Shown here: positions 24,541 through 33,003 of the stretch, piece by piece
Numbering within the stretch: position 1 is the stretch's first letter
Layout: each line of letters starts with the position of its first letter
Assembly: GCA_041393535.1 (NCBI GenBank)
Contig: JAWKJY010000004.1
Location: 186,001-250,000, forward strand
From: JAWKJY01 sp041393535
GTDB taxonomy: Bacteria > Actinomycetota > Thermoleophilia > Gaiellales > Gaiellaceae
Direction: 5' to 3'
Length of the DNA: 64,000 nucleotides
Translations under genes and position numbers: made by a program
The notes under the pieces: generated by a model
Database searches by the model: none
Told to the model about the DNA's origin: nothing
Seen by the model: the letters and a program-made list of their open reading frames with translations, nothing else

Positions 24541-25976
24541 CCCGGCTCCGAGACCTCGGCGAGCGCGGCGAGCGCCCGCGTGCGGGCCTCGCCGTGGTCG
24601 ACGACCCGTCCGGGGTAGGTCGCCCCCAGCTCGACGCCCGCTGCGCGCAGGTCGGCAGCCGGCGCCTCCCAGGGCGCGTGGATCCTGCTCGCGTCGAGCC
24701 CGGCCAGCTCGGGCACGTAGCGGCGGACGTACGCGCCGTCGGGATCGAACTTCCGCCCCTGAAGGACGGGGTTGAAGACCCGGAAGTACGGCGCCGCGTC
24801 CGCGCCGCAGCCGGCCGTCCACTGCCACCCCTGCGTGTTCGCGGCGAGGTCGGCGTCGACGAGCGTGTCCCAGAACCAGCGCGCGCCCTCCTGCCACGGA
24901 AGCAGCAGGTCCTTGACCAGGAACGACGCGACGATCATCCGCACGCGATTGTGCAGCCAGCCGGTCTGCCACAGCTGACGCATCCCCGCATCGACGATCG
25001 GGTAGCCGGTGCGGCCTCGCTGCCAGGCGACGAGGCCAGCCGGGTCGTCCGCCCAGGGGAAGGCCGCGAACCGCTCGCGCAGCGGCTCGAGCGGGGTGCG
25101 CGGGACGTGGTAGAGCAGGTGGTACGAGAACTCTCGCCAGCCGAGCTCGGCGAGGAGCTTCTCCGCGCTGCTCGCGCTCGCGCCGGCGGCGACGGCGTCG
25201 GCCACGGCGTGCCAGACCTGGCGGGGCCCGATCTCGCCGTGGTGCAGGTGCGGCGAGAGCCTCGTCGTCCCGTCGACGTCCGGTCGGTCGCGGCGGGCCC
25301 GGTAGCCGTCCAGGATCCCGTCGAGGACGCGGGCGAGCCGCACGTGCGCCCCGGCCTCCCCGGGCGTCCAGGTCGCGCGCAGCCCCGCGTCCCAGTCGAT
25401 CGTCGGGTCGAGCGCGAGCGCGTCGAGCGGCAGCGAGACCGGCCAGGCGTCCGGTCGCGGCAGCGTCGCGGGGGCCGGCTCCGGCTCGGGCGGCGCCCCC
25501 GCCGCGAGCACGGCCTTCCAGAATGGCGTGAAGACCTGGAACGGCGCGCCCGCCCGGGTCGCGATCGTCCACGGCTCCACGAGCAGGGCGGCGTTCGCGC
25601 TCCCGGCGACCAGCCCGTCCGCGCGCAGCGCCTCCTTGACGGCGGCGTCACGGGCGATCGCCGCCGGCTCGTAGCGACGGTTCCAGAGGACGGCCTCGGC
25701 GCCCGTCTCGGCGGCGAGCTCGCGGAGCGCCGCGAGCGTCGGGCCGCGGCGCAGGACGAGCCGCGACCCGCGCGCCTCGAGGTCGGCGGCGAGCGCAGCG
25801 AGCGAGCGGTGGAGCCACCAGCGCGACGCGCCGCCCGGGGCCCAGTCGCCCTCCTCCTCCGGCGCCCACACGACGACCGGGACGACCGGGCCGCCGCGGC
25901 GCCCCGCGGCGACGAGGGCCGGGTTGTCCGCGAGCCGCAGGTCGTGCCGCAGCCAGACGAGCGTCGTCCCGGGCAT
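24537..25976 (-). CDS. phr: Deoxyribodipyrimidine photolyase / cryptochrome family
   Basis: 479 residues, full length for a class I photolyase. N-terminal antenna-binding domain (LVWLRHDLRLADNPAL, VPVVVWAPEEE) and C-terminal FAD domain with LSPHLHHGEIGPRQVWH, ELGWREFSYHLLYH, GYPIVDAGMRQLWQTGW, LHNRVRMIVASFLVK and DADLAANTQGWQWTAGCG. It repairs UV-induced cyclobutane pyrimidine dimers using light. The VKDLLLPW region and Trp residues of the electron chain look intact. Isolated gene. Confidence 0.95.
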   Translation of the reverse strand: MPGTTLVWLRHDLRLADNPALVAAGRRGGPVVPVVVWAPEEEGDWAPGGASRWWLHRSLAALAADLEARGSRLVLRRGPTLAALRELAAETGAEAVLWNRRYEPAAIARDAAVKEALRADGLVAGSANAALLVEPWTIATRAGAPFQVFTPFWKAVLAAGAPPEPEPAPATLPRPDAWPVSLPLDALALDPTIDWDAGLRATWTPGEAGAHVRLARVLDGILDGYRARRDRPDVDGTTRLSPHLHHGEIGPRQVWHAVADAVAAGASASSAEKLLAELGWREFSYHLLYHVPRTPLEPLRERFAAFPWADDPAGLVAWQRGRTGYPIVDAGMRQLWQTGWLHNRVRMIVASFLVKDLLLPWQEGARWFWDTLVDADLAANTQGWQWTAGCGADAAPYFRVFNPVLQGRKFDPDGAYVRRYVPELAGLDASRIHAPWEAPAADLRAAGVELGATYPGRVVDHGEARTRALAALAEVSEPG

Positions 25977-26080
25977 GGCCCAACGCTAGCCGCCCGCTCC
26001 CGACCTGCCGCGCACCCCGATCGGTATGGATTCCGGCACCGCGCCGATCCGGCACGGCGTCCCACCCGGGAGGAGGCCCG

Positions 26081-26542
26081 ATGGTCACCGGCTACGAGGC
26101 CCTGCTGTTCGTGCACGTCCTGGCCGCCGTCGTGTGGGTCGGCGGCGGTGCCGCGACGCAGTTCTACGCCATCCGCGCCATGCGCTCGAGCGACCCCGGG
26201 CGGCTCGCGGGCTTCGCCAAGGACGCCGAGTGGGTCGGCATGCGGGTGTTCATGCCCGCGTCGATCGTCGTGCTCGGCGCCGGGTTCGGCCTCGTCGCCG
26301 AGGGGAGCTGGAGCCTGGGGACGTTCTGGGTCGCCTTCGGGCTGGGGGCCGTGGCCGTCTCGGCGCTGACGGGCGCGCTCTTCCTGGGCCCCGAGGCGGG
26401 CCGGATCGGGAAGCTGATCGACGCGCACGGCGCCGACGATCCGCTCGTGCAGGCCAGGATCCGCCGGATCTTCGTCGTCTCGCGCGTCGAGCTCGCGATC
26501 CTGATCGCGACCGTGATCGACATGGTGATCAAGCCCGCCTGA
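26081..26542 (+). CDS. DUF2269 family membrane protein
   Basis: 153 residues with four hydrophobic helices. The start LLFVHVLAAVVWVGGGAATQ is the typical DUF2269 helix with a conserved His and Trp, and RIRRIFVVSRVELAILI marks the last helix. The family is predicted membrane-bound and has no known function. It has its own SD (GGGAGGAGG) and stands alone between the photolyase and the convergent zincin-like gene. Confidence 0.82.
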   Translation: MVTGYEALLFVHVLAAVVWVGGGAATQFYAIRAMRSSDPGRLAGFAKDAEWVGMRVFMPASIVVLGAGFGLVAEGSWSLGTFWVAFGLGAVAVSALTGALFLGPEAGRIGKLIDAHGADDPLVQARIRRIFVVSRVELAILIATVIDMVIKPA

Positions 26543-26558
26543 CGGGGCGGCCCGCCGC

Positions 26559-26927
26559 TCAGGCAGGCGCGCGCTCGCTCGTGACGGCGGCCGCGCGCCG
26601 CGCCTCGAGCTCGTACGGGTTCGTCTCGTAGCTGTAGAGGTTCGTCCACGGCATGTGGAGCGGGTGGTGCTGCATCTGCCAGACGTGGCAGAGCTCGTGC
26701 GTGAGCAGGTCCTCGGACGTCCCGCCGGGCCCGAGCGGGCGCTTCAGCAGGATCACGCGGTGCGTCGCGAAGCCCGCGAAGCGCCGGAGTCGCGGCAGCC
26801 GGAAGAACCAGGGCGCGACGACGACCCGCACGCCGTCGAGGCGGACCGAGTCCGGGTACAGGCCGAGCCGGTCGAGGCGCGCCTTGGCCCGCTCGAGGGC
26901 CGCCCGCTCGGCCGCCCCCTGCGGCAT
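26559..26927 (-). CDS. Small HExxH metalloprotein (mini-zincin)
   Basis: 122 residues from the ATG at 26927 that shares one base with the stop of the upstream gene. It contains LLTHELCHVWQMQ, i.e. HELCH, the zinc-binding HExxH motif, plus a downstream YETNPYELEA whose Glu may be the third ligand. It resembles the DUF4157-type short peptidase domain. Third gene in an operon with an FtsH-like protease and a membrane protein, so it may belong to the same proteolytic unit. Activity not proven. Confidence 0.7.
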   Translation of the reverse strand: MPQGAAERAALERAKARLDRLGLYPDSVRLDGVRVVVAPWFFRLPRLRRFAGFATHRVILLKRPLGPGGTSEDLLTHELCHVWQMQHHPLHMPWTNLYSYETNPYELEARRAAAVTSERAPA

Positions 26928-27823
26928 CAGCCGCCCGCGGCCGACGCGGAGAAGATCCCCTGGATCTCCGGGAGGTCCGGGTCGGACAGGACGAGCGCCG
27001 GGATTCCGCTCGGCTGCGCGTAGTCGTAGCGGTACGTCCGCGGCGTGACGATCGCGTCGATCGCCTCGCCCTCGGCTGGCTGCAGGTCGTCCGGGGTGAG
27101 CGCCCGCGTCGGCACCGTCGCGGCGAGCGGTGCGTCGACGTAGGGGCCCATCTCCTGGCGCTGGAAGAAGAGCGCGTACTGCGGCGTCGTCCCGGGCGCC
27201 GGCGGCAGGAAGGCGACGACGGAGGTGGCGCCGAGGTAGCGGAAGCTGTAGAGCGCGAGCTCGAGCGCGCCGTACTGGAGCGTCTGCATCCGCGCGCGCG
27301 ACGGCGTGCCCGCGTCGATCGAGCACGACTCGCCGCCGCCGCAGAGCGTGAAGGCGACATGGCCGTCGGGCGACACGACCGCGTCCTGCTCGCGGCCCAG
27401 CGTGTCCTGCTGGCGCAGCACGATCCCCTGGATCGGCGAGCCGCCGAGGGTCAGATCGCTCGCGGTGATCGTGACGATCGGGCTCCCGTCGGCGAGGACG
27501 TACCGCGTCCCGACGTGGTCCGCGACCTCCTGCGCCCCCGCGAGGCCGGTCCCGGCGGGCCGGAACGACGACCAGGGCGGGGCGGCGGGGTCGCCGGGGC
27601 GCGTGAGGACGATCACGAGGGCCGCGATCGCGCCGATCGCGACGAGCGAGAGCAGGGCGTAGACGAGGTTGACGGTCCCGCGCGGCACGGACATGGCCTG
27701 GAGCCCGGCCAGCATCGCCGGGGCGCCCGGCTCCGGGACGGCGACGGCCGCAGCCGGCGTCTCGGCCGCGCTCGTCGAGCGGTCGGCCTCGGGCGCCTCG
27801 GGCGTGTGGGACTCGTCGCTCAC
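26927..27823 (-). CDS. Single-span membrane protein of unknown function
   Basis: 298 residues. Acidic, Ala/Pro-rich cytoplasmic N-terminus (about 1-45), one transmembrane helix (LVYALLSLVAIGAIAALVIV, about 54-73), then an extracytoplasmic domain of about 220 residues with two Cys in TLCGGGESCSID that could form a disulfide. The ATG overlaps the stop of the FtsH-like gene (ATGA) and its own stop overlaps the zincin start, giving a tight three-gene operon. I do not recognise the outer domain; it may be an adaptor or regulator of the protease. Confidence 0.65.
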   Translation of the reverse strand: MSDESHTPEAPEADRSTSAAETPAAAVAVPEPGAPAMLAGLQAMSVPRGTVNLVYALLSLVAIGAIAALVIVLTRPGDPAAPPWSSFRPAGTGLAGAQEVADHVGTRYVLADGSPIVTITASDLTLGGSPIQGIVLRQQDTLGREQDAVVSPDGHVAFTLCGGGESCSIDAGTPSRARMQTLQYGALELALYSFRYLGATSVVAFLPPAPGTTPQYALFFQRQEMGPYVDAPLAATVPTRALTPDDLQPAEGEAIDAIVTPRTYRYDYAQPSGIPALVLSDPDLPEIQGIFSASAAGG

Positions 27824-30219
27824 AGCGCCGGCCAGGTCGCGTCGTCGGTCAGGTCGACGTCCGGAACGCGCAGCTTCGCCCCGTCGAGCAGGTCGAGCAC
27901 CTCGTCGCCGTGGAGCTCCTTGCGCTCGGCGAGGACCGTCGCGATCCGGTCGACCGCCTCGCGGTTCGCCGCGATCAGGTGGTGCGCCTTCAGGTACGCC
28001 TGCCCGAGGATCTGGCAGGCCATCGCCCGCTTCTCGCGGTCGGAGAAGACGCCGGCGATCGGGTCGGCGTCGAGCGGGCCGCCGGAGCCGGAGCGGCGCA
28101 TGATCTGGGCGCCGATCCGCTCGAAGCGCTTCATGATCCGGTCACGCGCCTCGTCCTCGGCCTCCCGGCTCTCGTAGACGTCGGGGAGCTCGATCCGCTC
28201 GGGCGCCATCGCGCAGGAGCCGACCATCCAGCCCGCGCGCGCCGTCGCGCTCTGGACGTCGCCGCCGACGCCGGTCGAGTTCTCGCCGTAGAACACGCGC
28301 TCCGCCGCCATCGCGCCGAGCGTCCAGATCAGCCGCCCCATCTCCTCGTGCCTCCAGGAGCTGAACCGCTCCTCCTTCTCGAGCGCCTGGTGGTGCCCGA
28401 GCGCGCGCCCGCGGCGGCGGATCGAGAGGCGGGTCGACTCGGCGCCCTCCATGTAGACGTGGGCCGCGACCGCGTGGCCGGCCTCGTGGATCGCGACCGC
28501 GCGGGTCTCCTCGGGCACGTACTCGACGTTGACCGCCGTGCCGGCCTCGATCGACGTCATCGCCTCGACGATGTCGTCCCAGCCGAAGCGCTCGCGCCCG
28601 TTGAAGTGGGCGATCGTCAGGGCCATCGAGCAGACCTGCTCGATCATCGCCGGGGAGTAGCCGTTCGTGATCCGGGCGATCTCCTCGCGCCGCTTGTCGG
28701 TGTCGAGGTCGGGCTCGTGGGCGACCTTGTCGATGTAGAGGTCGAAGACGTCGAGCCGGTCCTGCTTCGTCGGCGTCCGGAACCACACGTGGCGGCCCAT
28801 CCGGCCGGGGCGCGTGAGCGCCGGGTCGAGCGCCTCGAGCGGGACGTTGCAGGCGCCGACGAAGAAGATCTGCTCGGTGCGGGGCTTCGGCTTTCGCAGG
28901 CGCAGCCGCACGGAGCCGATCCGCTGCGGCACGACGTAGCTCGCGTCGAGCCACGTGTTGATCCGGTTCGTCCAGAACTTGCGCCAGAACGGCGGCTCGC
29001 CGATCCCGTCCATCACGATCAGCAGCTGGTTGAGGGCGAGCTGCCCCGTCCCCATGCCGCCCATCCCGCCCGGGAACATGACGTTCGCGATCGCCCCGAG
29101 CCGGCGCGCGAACGCGGGGTACGGGCTGACGGACGGCTCGGCGCGCTCCTCGAACAGCCGCTCGCGCCAGGCGCGCGTCTCGAGGACGAGGTCGCCGGAC
29201 GGGGTCAGCGCACCGTTCGGCCCGTAGAAGCAGTGGTCCTCGAACGCGGCCGGAGAGGCGGACGTGAAGCTCGAGCCGAGGCTGCGCCGCCGCATGCCGA
29301 CGGCGTCGATCTCGTCGATGAAGACGATGCACTGCCCGCCCCACTTGCGGGCCAGGCGCTTCGCCTTGAAGACGAGGAACCGCACGATCACGACGTCGAT
29401 GCCGATGAACGTCGCCGCGAAGCCGGAGCCCGGGATCGAGACGAACGGCGCGTTGAAGTTGGTCGCGATCGCCTTCGAGAGCATCGTCTTGCCCGTGCCG
29501 GGGGCGCCGAGCAGCAGCAGGCCGCGCTCGCGCTTGCCGCCGGCGCGCTCGAACGCCTCGCCCGACTGCCAGAGCGTGACGACGCGCCGCACCTCCTCCT
29601 TCGCCTCGAACTGGCCGCGGACGTCGCTCAGCTTCACGCCCCAGTCGGCATCGCCCGGCTCGTAGGCCTTGATCTGGCTGATGCCCATGAACGCCAGCGG
29701 CCCGAAGAGGATCGCGAAGTTCATCACCATGAAGAGCGGGAAGATGATCAGGTAGATGAGGAGCTGGGGGTTCTGCGAGAGGAAGCCCCACGCGAAGTAG
29801 ATGCCGGTGACGATCGGGGCCAGCAAGATCACCAGCCGGAACAGGCGCCGCCAGAACCACGCGCGCCGGCGGTTGATCACGTCCTCCTCGCGGAGTCGCG
29901 CGTCGTCCTGACCGAACAGCGAGGGCCAGGGCACGAAGCGTCGGACGACGATGTCCACGGCGCCCCGGAAGGCGAGGCAGACGCCGATCGTCGCGAGGAT
30001 CGACCAGTGGAGCGCGATGTCCTCCTCGAGGTAGAGGACCGCGAAGACGACCGGCGACGTCAGCACGGCGACGACGGTCGCGAAGCGCGTCAGCCGGCGC
30101 CACTCGAAGGCGAGCATGTCGCGGTCCGGCCCGGCGTGCGCGTCGGCGACGAGCGCCGCGGGGAGCCGCTCCTCGACCTGCGTCGCGGACGCCTGCTGGG
30201 CGCGCGGCTCAGACTGCAT
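27820..30219 (-). CDS. FtsH-like AAA+ membrane protease with insertions
   Basis: 799 residues. Four hydrophobic segments in the first 185 residues (canonical FtsH has two). The AAA+ core has Walker A GAPGTGKT (238-245), Walker B VFIDEID (299-305), sensor 1 FVGACN and the arginine-finger region LTRPGRMGR. The peptidase domain has HEAGH (578-582), and the distal acidic ligand region is AAERVFYGENSTGVGGD. Two extra segments interrupt the ATPase: about 70 residues between Walker B and NQLLIVMDG, and about 37 between there and sensor 1. It is an ATP-driven metalloprotease of the membrane, but clearly not the housekeeping FtsH. Heads the operon with the membrane protein and mini-zincin. Confidence 0.9.
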   Translation of the reverse strand: MQSEPRAQQASATQVEERLPAALVADAHAGPDRDMLAFEWRRLTRFATVVAVLTSPVVFAVLYLEEDIALHWSILATIGVCLAFRGAVDIVVRRFVPWPSLFGQDDARLREEDVINRRRAWFWRRLFRLVILLAPIVTGIYFAWGFLSQNPQLLIYLIIFPLFMVMNFAILFGPLAFMGISQIKAYEPGDADWGVKLSDVRGQFEAKEEVRRVVTLWQSGEAFERAGGKRERGLLLLGAPGTGKTMLSKAIATNFNAPFVSIPGSGFAATFIGIDVVIVRFLVFKAKRLARKWGGQCIVFIDEIDAVGMRRRSLGSSFTSASPAAFEDHCFYGPNGALTPSGDLVLETRAWRERLFEERAEPSVSPYPAFARRLGAIANVMFPGGMGGMGTGQLALNQLLIVMDGIGEPPFWRKFWTNRINTWLDASYVVPQRIGSVRLRLRKPKPRTEQIFFVGACNVPLEALDPALTRPGRMGRHVWFRTPTKQDRLDVFDLYIDKVAHEPDLDTDKRREEIARITNGYSPAMIEQVCSMALTIAHFNGRERFGWDDIVEAMTSIEAGTAVNVEYVPEETRAVAIHEAGHAVAAHVYMEGAESTRLSIRRRGRALGHHQALEKEERFSSWRHEEMGRLIWTLGAMAAERVFYGENSTGVGGDVQSATARAGWMVGSCAMAPERIELPDVYESREAEDEARDRIMKRFERIGAQIMRRSGSGGPLDADPIAGVFSDREKRAMACQILGQAYLKAHHLIAANREAVDRIATVLAERKELHGDEVLDLLDGAKLRVPDVDLTDDATWPAL

Positions 30220-30360
30220 CGGCTGAGTGTAGCTCCATGGTGCAATCCCTCATTCGGTGCGCGAGGCCCAGCGGATTGGCCCCGGGAGCGAGCGCGCGTT
30301 CGCCCTCGCGTGCGCGCGTGAACGAAGGCCGTCCGGCCCTCACATCACGCTTACACCTAG

Positions 30361-30412
30361 ACCAAATGCCCCTAATGGGGCACGGGTAGCTTCGTCGCCG
30401 GATCGACGGCGC
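30361..30412 (+). promoter_or_regulatory. Twin hairpins upstream of the exported-protein operon (candidate leader RNA)
   Basis: TGCCCC-TAAT-GGGGCA (30367-30382) is a perfect 6-bp hairpin with a 4-nt loop, followed after CGGGTAGCTTCGT by a second one, CGCCG/CGGCG (30396-30411). They lie 87 bp before the start codon, in the 280-bp gap between the divergent FtsH-like gene and the surface-protein operon. They may form a leader RNA element. I could not match it to a riboswitch class from memory. Confidence 0.3.
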
Positions 30413-30498
30413 CGGGGGGATGCGGCACTCACGACCGTCGATGGTGCTGCCGATAGCTGGCCTGGAACGTGTGCCGCGATCCTCACCGGGAGGGTGAA

Positions 30499-33003
30499 TT
30501 GACGCTTCCCGCACGACGCTCGTGCCCTGCGAACGGGGCGGAGACCCATGCGACCCCGCGACGGCGCCGCTCGCGCCTGCGCCGCCTGGCCGCGGCCGCA
30601 GTCGCCGCCGGGGCCCTGACGGGGCTCGCCGCCGGCAACGCCGGCGCCGTCCTGATCGTGCTCGAGGGCGACAGCCTCGACGTCCAGGGGACGATCAACC
30701 AGGACATCGTCTACGTCGACGGGACGCTGCGCATGACCGGCGACCTGACCATCAACGCCCAGGTCGTCTACTTCGGCCCGAGCGGCGACCTCTTCAGCTG
30801 CGCCGCGCCGGAGCCGGGTGGCAACGACACCTGCACGACCGGTCGCAACCTGACGATCAACGCGACCTCCTCGATCGCGTTCGCGACCCACCGCTTCAAC
30901 CAGTCGCTCGACCTGACGGCGAGCACGAACCCCGGCGCCGGCGGCTCGCTTCGCCTCAGCGCGCCGGAGATCATCGTCTCCCGCGACGTCGACACCCGCG
31001 GCCAGGGCGCCCCGTCCGGCAGCGTCGACATCGCCGCGGGCGGGCGGCTCGAGACGACGGACATCTTCGCGGCCGGCAACTTCATCCGCCTGATCGGGAA
31101 CGGCGGCGTCACCGTCGCCGGCGACCTCGTGACGACGACGAGCAACCGCTTCGGCACCGTCACCGTCCCCTCGGCCGTCGCGGGCCAGCAGGCCTCCGGC
31201 GGCGAGATCCAGGTCTCGTCGACGGGCGGCGACATCCAGGTCACCGGCGAGATCGCGGCCGACGGCCGCGACGCCTCGGGCGGCGGGTCGGGCGCAGGCG
31301 GGAACGGCGCGCCGGTCACGCTGAACGGCGGCGACGTCCGCACGGGCCGGATCGACACCACGGGCGGGACGAGCAACGACCCGGCCGGCACGGCGTTCGG
31401 CGGCATCGCCTCGCCGATCTCGATCACGGCGCGCGGCTCCGTCCACGTGCTCGGCGCGGCCGACGCGTCAGGGTCCACCTCGTCGGCCGGCACGCCGTCG
31501 GCCGGCCAGCCGATCACCGTCTCGGCCGTCGGCGCGGTCGTCATGACCGACGTCCGCGCGCAGGGCGCGAGCGGCCCGCTCGGCGGCGGCGGCGCAGCCG
31601 GCGGCACCGTGACCATCGCAGGCGGCTCGGCCGTGCTGGGCTCGATCCAGGCGCAGGGCGGCAACGCCACGAACCCCGGTGCCGGCAACTTCGGCAACGG
31701 CGGCCAGGGCGGGACGATCCGCGTCACCGCGGCCGGCCCGGTCAAGCTCGGGTCGCTCACGTCGGCCGATGGCGGCGACGTCCAGAGCCCCGGCTCGCCC
31801 GAGGCGATCGGCGGCGCGGGCGGCCTGATCGAGATCACGGCCGGCGACCTCGTCACCGGCCTGGTCACGGCCGACGGGGGCTTCGCCCCGCAGGGCCCCG
31901 GCGTGGGCGGCGGGACGATCCGCCTGCTCTCCGCCGCGAACCTGACGCTCGGCGGCGTCGTCTCGAGCCTCGGCTCCGACGGCACGGGCAACGTCGACCC
32001 CGCGCGCAACGGCGGCCCCGGCGGCCCGATCGCGCTCCGCGCCTCCGGCGGCACCCTGGCGATCGGCTCGACCGTCCGCACGAGCGGCGGCTCGGGCTCG
32101 CAGAACTCGACCCCCGGCCAGCGGGGCGGCACGGGCGGCGCCGGCGGCGCGATCGAGATCGTCGCCATGGGCATCGGCAACGTCGGCGCGATCGTCGCCG
32201 AGGGCGGCGACGGCGGCGACTTCGGCGACGACCAGGGGGCCGGCGGCAACGGCGGCACGATCCGCGTCTGGTCGGACGCGCCGCTGTTCGACGACAAGAA
32301 GGTCGTCTCGACGTCCGGCGGCAACGGCAGCGCGGGCCTGGCCGGGCTCGACGGCGCGAAGGTCCAGCAGACGTCCCCGAGCACGCTCGCGCTCGGGAGC
32401 GACGGGACGCTGTCCTTCACGTCCAACAGCCCGTCGGCCGAGGGCTACCGGATCCTCCGGTCCGTGAACGGCGGGCCGGCCGAGGTCTTCTTCGAGGGCA
32501 CGGCGACGAGCGGGATCAGGGCGGACGGCCCCATCTGCGTTCCGGTCACGTTCACCGCGATCGCCTTCAACAGCGCGGTCGGCTGGACGTCCGCCGGCTC
32601 GCAGCCCGTGTCGTTCACGGCCCAGCCGTCGGCGACGCAGGCCTGCAACCAGGCGCCGACCGTGTCGGCGACGAAGAAGCAGCTCCGCTTCGCCCTGACG
32701 AAGCTCCGCAAGGCGCGCTGGAAGCTCACCGTGCCGTTCACGTCGGCGGGACTCACGTCGAAGCTCTCGTTCCGGCTCGTCGGGACGAAGACCGTGAAGG
32801 TGAAGAAGAAGCTCAAGAAGGTGCCCGTCGTCCTCCTCCGCGGCGATGCAGCGACGGCGCCCGGCGCGGGGGCGGCGACGCTCCCGCTCACCCTGCCGAA
32901 GGCGGCGCGCAAGGCGGGCACGTACACGCTGTTCGTCGTCACGACCGCGCCCGACGGCACGGCCACGACCACGACGAAGCTGACCCTGGAGGTGCGTGGA
33001 TGA
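30499..33003 (+). CDS. Large exported Gly-rich beta-solenoid-like protein
   Basis: 834 residues from TTG 30499, chosen because GGGAGGG lies just upstream; an in-frame GTG at 30469 is the alternative. Arg-rich n-region (RRRRSRLRRL) and hydrophobic AAAAVAAGALTGLAAGNAGA form a signal peptide. Then comes about 600 residues of repetitive Gly/Thr/Val strands (for example GGNGAPVTLNGGDVRTG, GGAGGLIEITAG) like a filamentous-adhesin or polysaccharide-binding beta-solenoid. The last 130 residues form a Lys-rich immunoglobulin-like region (SKLSFRLVGTKTVKVKKKL). First gene of a seven-gene operon of mostly exported proteins. Confidence 0.75.
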   Translation: MTLPARRSCPANGAETHATPRRRRSRLRRLAAAAVAAGALTGLAAGNAGAVLIVLEGDSLDVQGTINQDIVYVDGTLRMTGDLTINAQVVYFGPSGDLFSCAAPEPGGNDTCTTGRNLTINATSSIAFATHRFNQSLDLTASTNPGAGGSLRLSAPEIIVSRDVDTRGQGAPSGSVDIAAGGRLETTDIFAAGNFIRLIGNGGVTVAGDLVTTTSNRFGTVTVPSAVAGQQASGGEIQVSSTGGDIQVTGEIAADGRDASGGGSGAGGNGAPVTLNGGDVRTGRIDTTGGTSNDPAGTAFGGIASPISITARGSVHVLGAADASGSTSSAGTPSAGQPITVSAVGAVVMTDVRAQGASGPLGGGGAAGGTVTIAGGSAVLGSIQAQGGNATNPGAGNFGNGGQGGTIRVTAAGPVKLGSLTSADGGDVQSPGSPEAIGGAGGLIEITAGDLVTGLVTADGGFAPQGPGVGGGTIRLLSAANLTLGGVVSSLGSDGTGNVDPARNGGPGGPIALRASGGTLAIGSTVRTSGGSGSQNSTPGQRGGTGGAGGAIEIVAMGIGNVGAIVAEGGDGGDFGDDQGAGGNGGTIRVWSDAPLFDDKKVVSTSGGNGSAGLAGLDGAKVQQTSPSTLALGSDGTLSFTSNSPSAEGYRILRSVNGGPAEVFFEGTATSGIRADGPICVPVTFTAIAFNSAVGWTSAGSQPVSFTAQPSATQACNQAPTVSATKKQLRFALTKLRKARWKLTVPFTSAGLTSKLSFRLVGTKTVKVKKKLKKVPVVLLRGDAATAPGAGAATLPLTLPKAARKAGTYTLFVVTTAPDGTATTTTKLTLEVRG

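Noticed and set aside
30361..30412. c-di-GMP (GEMM) or ydaO riboswitch
   Set aside because: The context fits, but the conserved GEMM core and the ydaO core sequences are not present; kept only as an unnamed hairpin region.
30768..32426. 552-residue minus-strand frame opposite the solenoid-like protein
   Set aside because: Pro/Ser/Val-rich mirror of Gly-rich repeats; no domains, no start signals.
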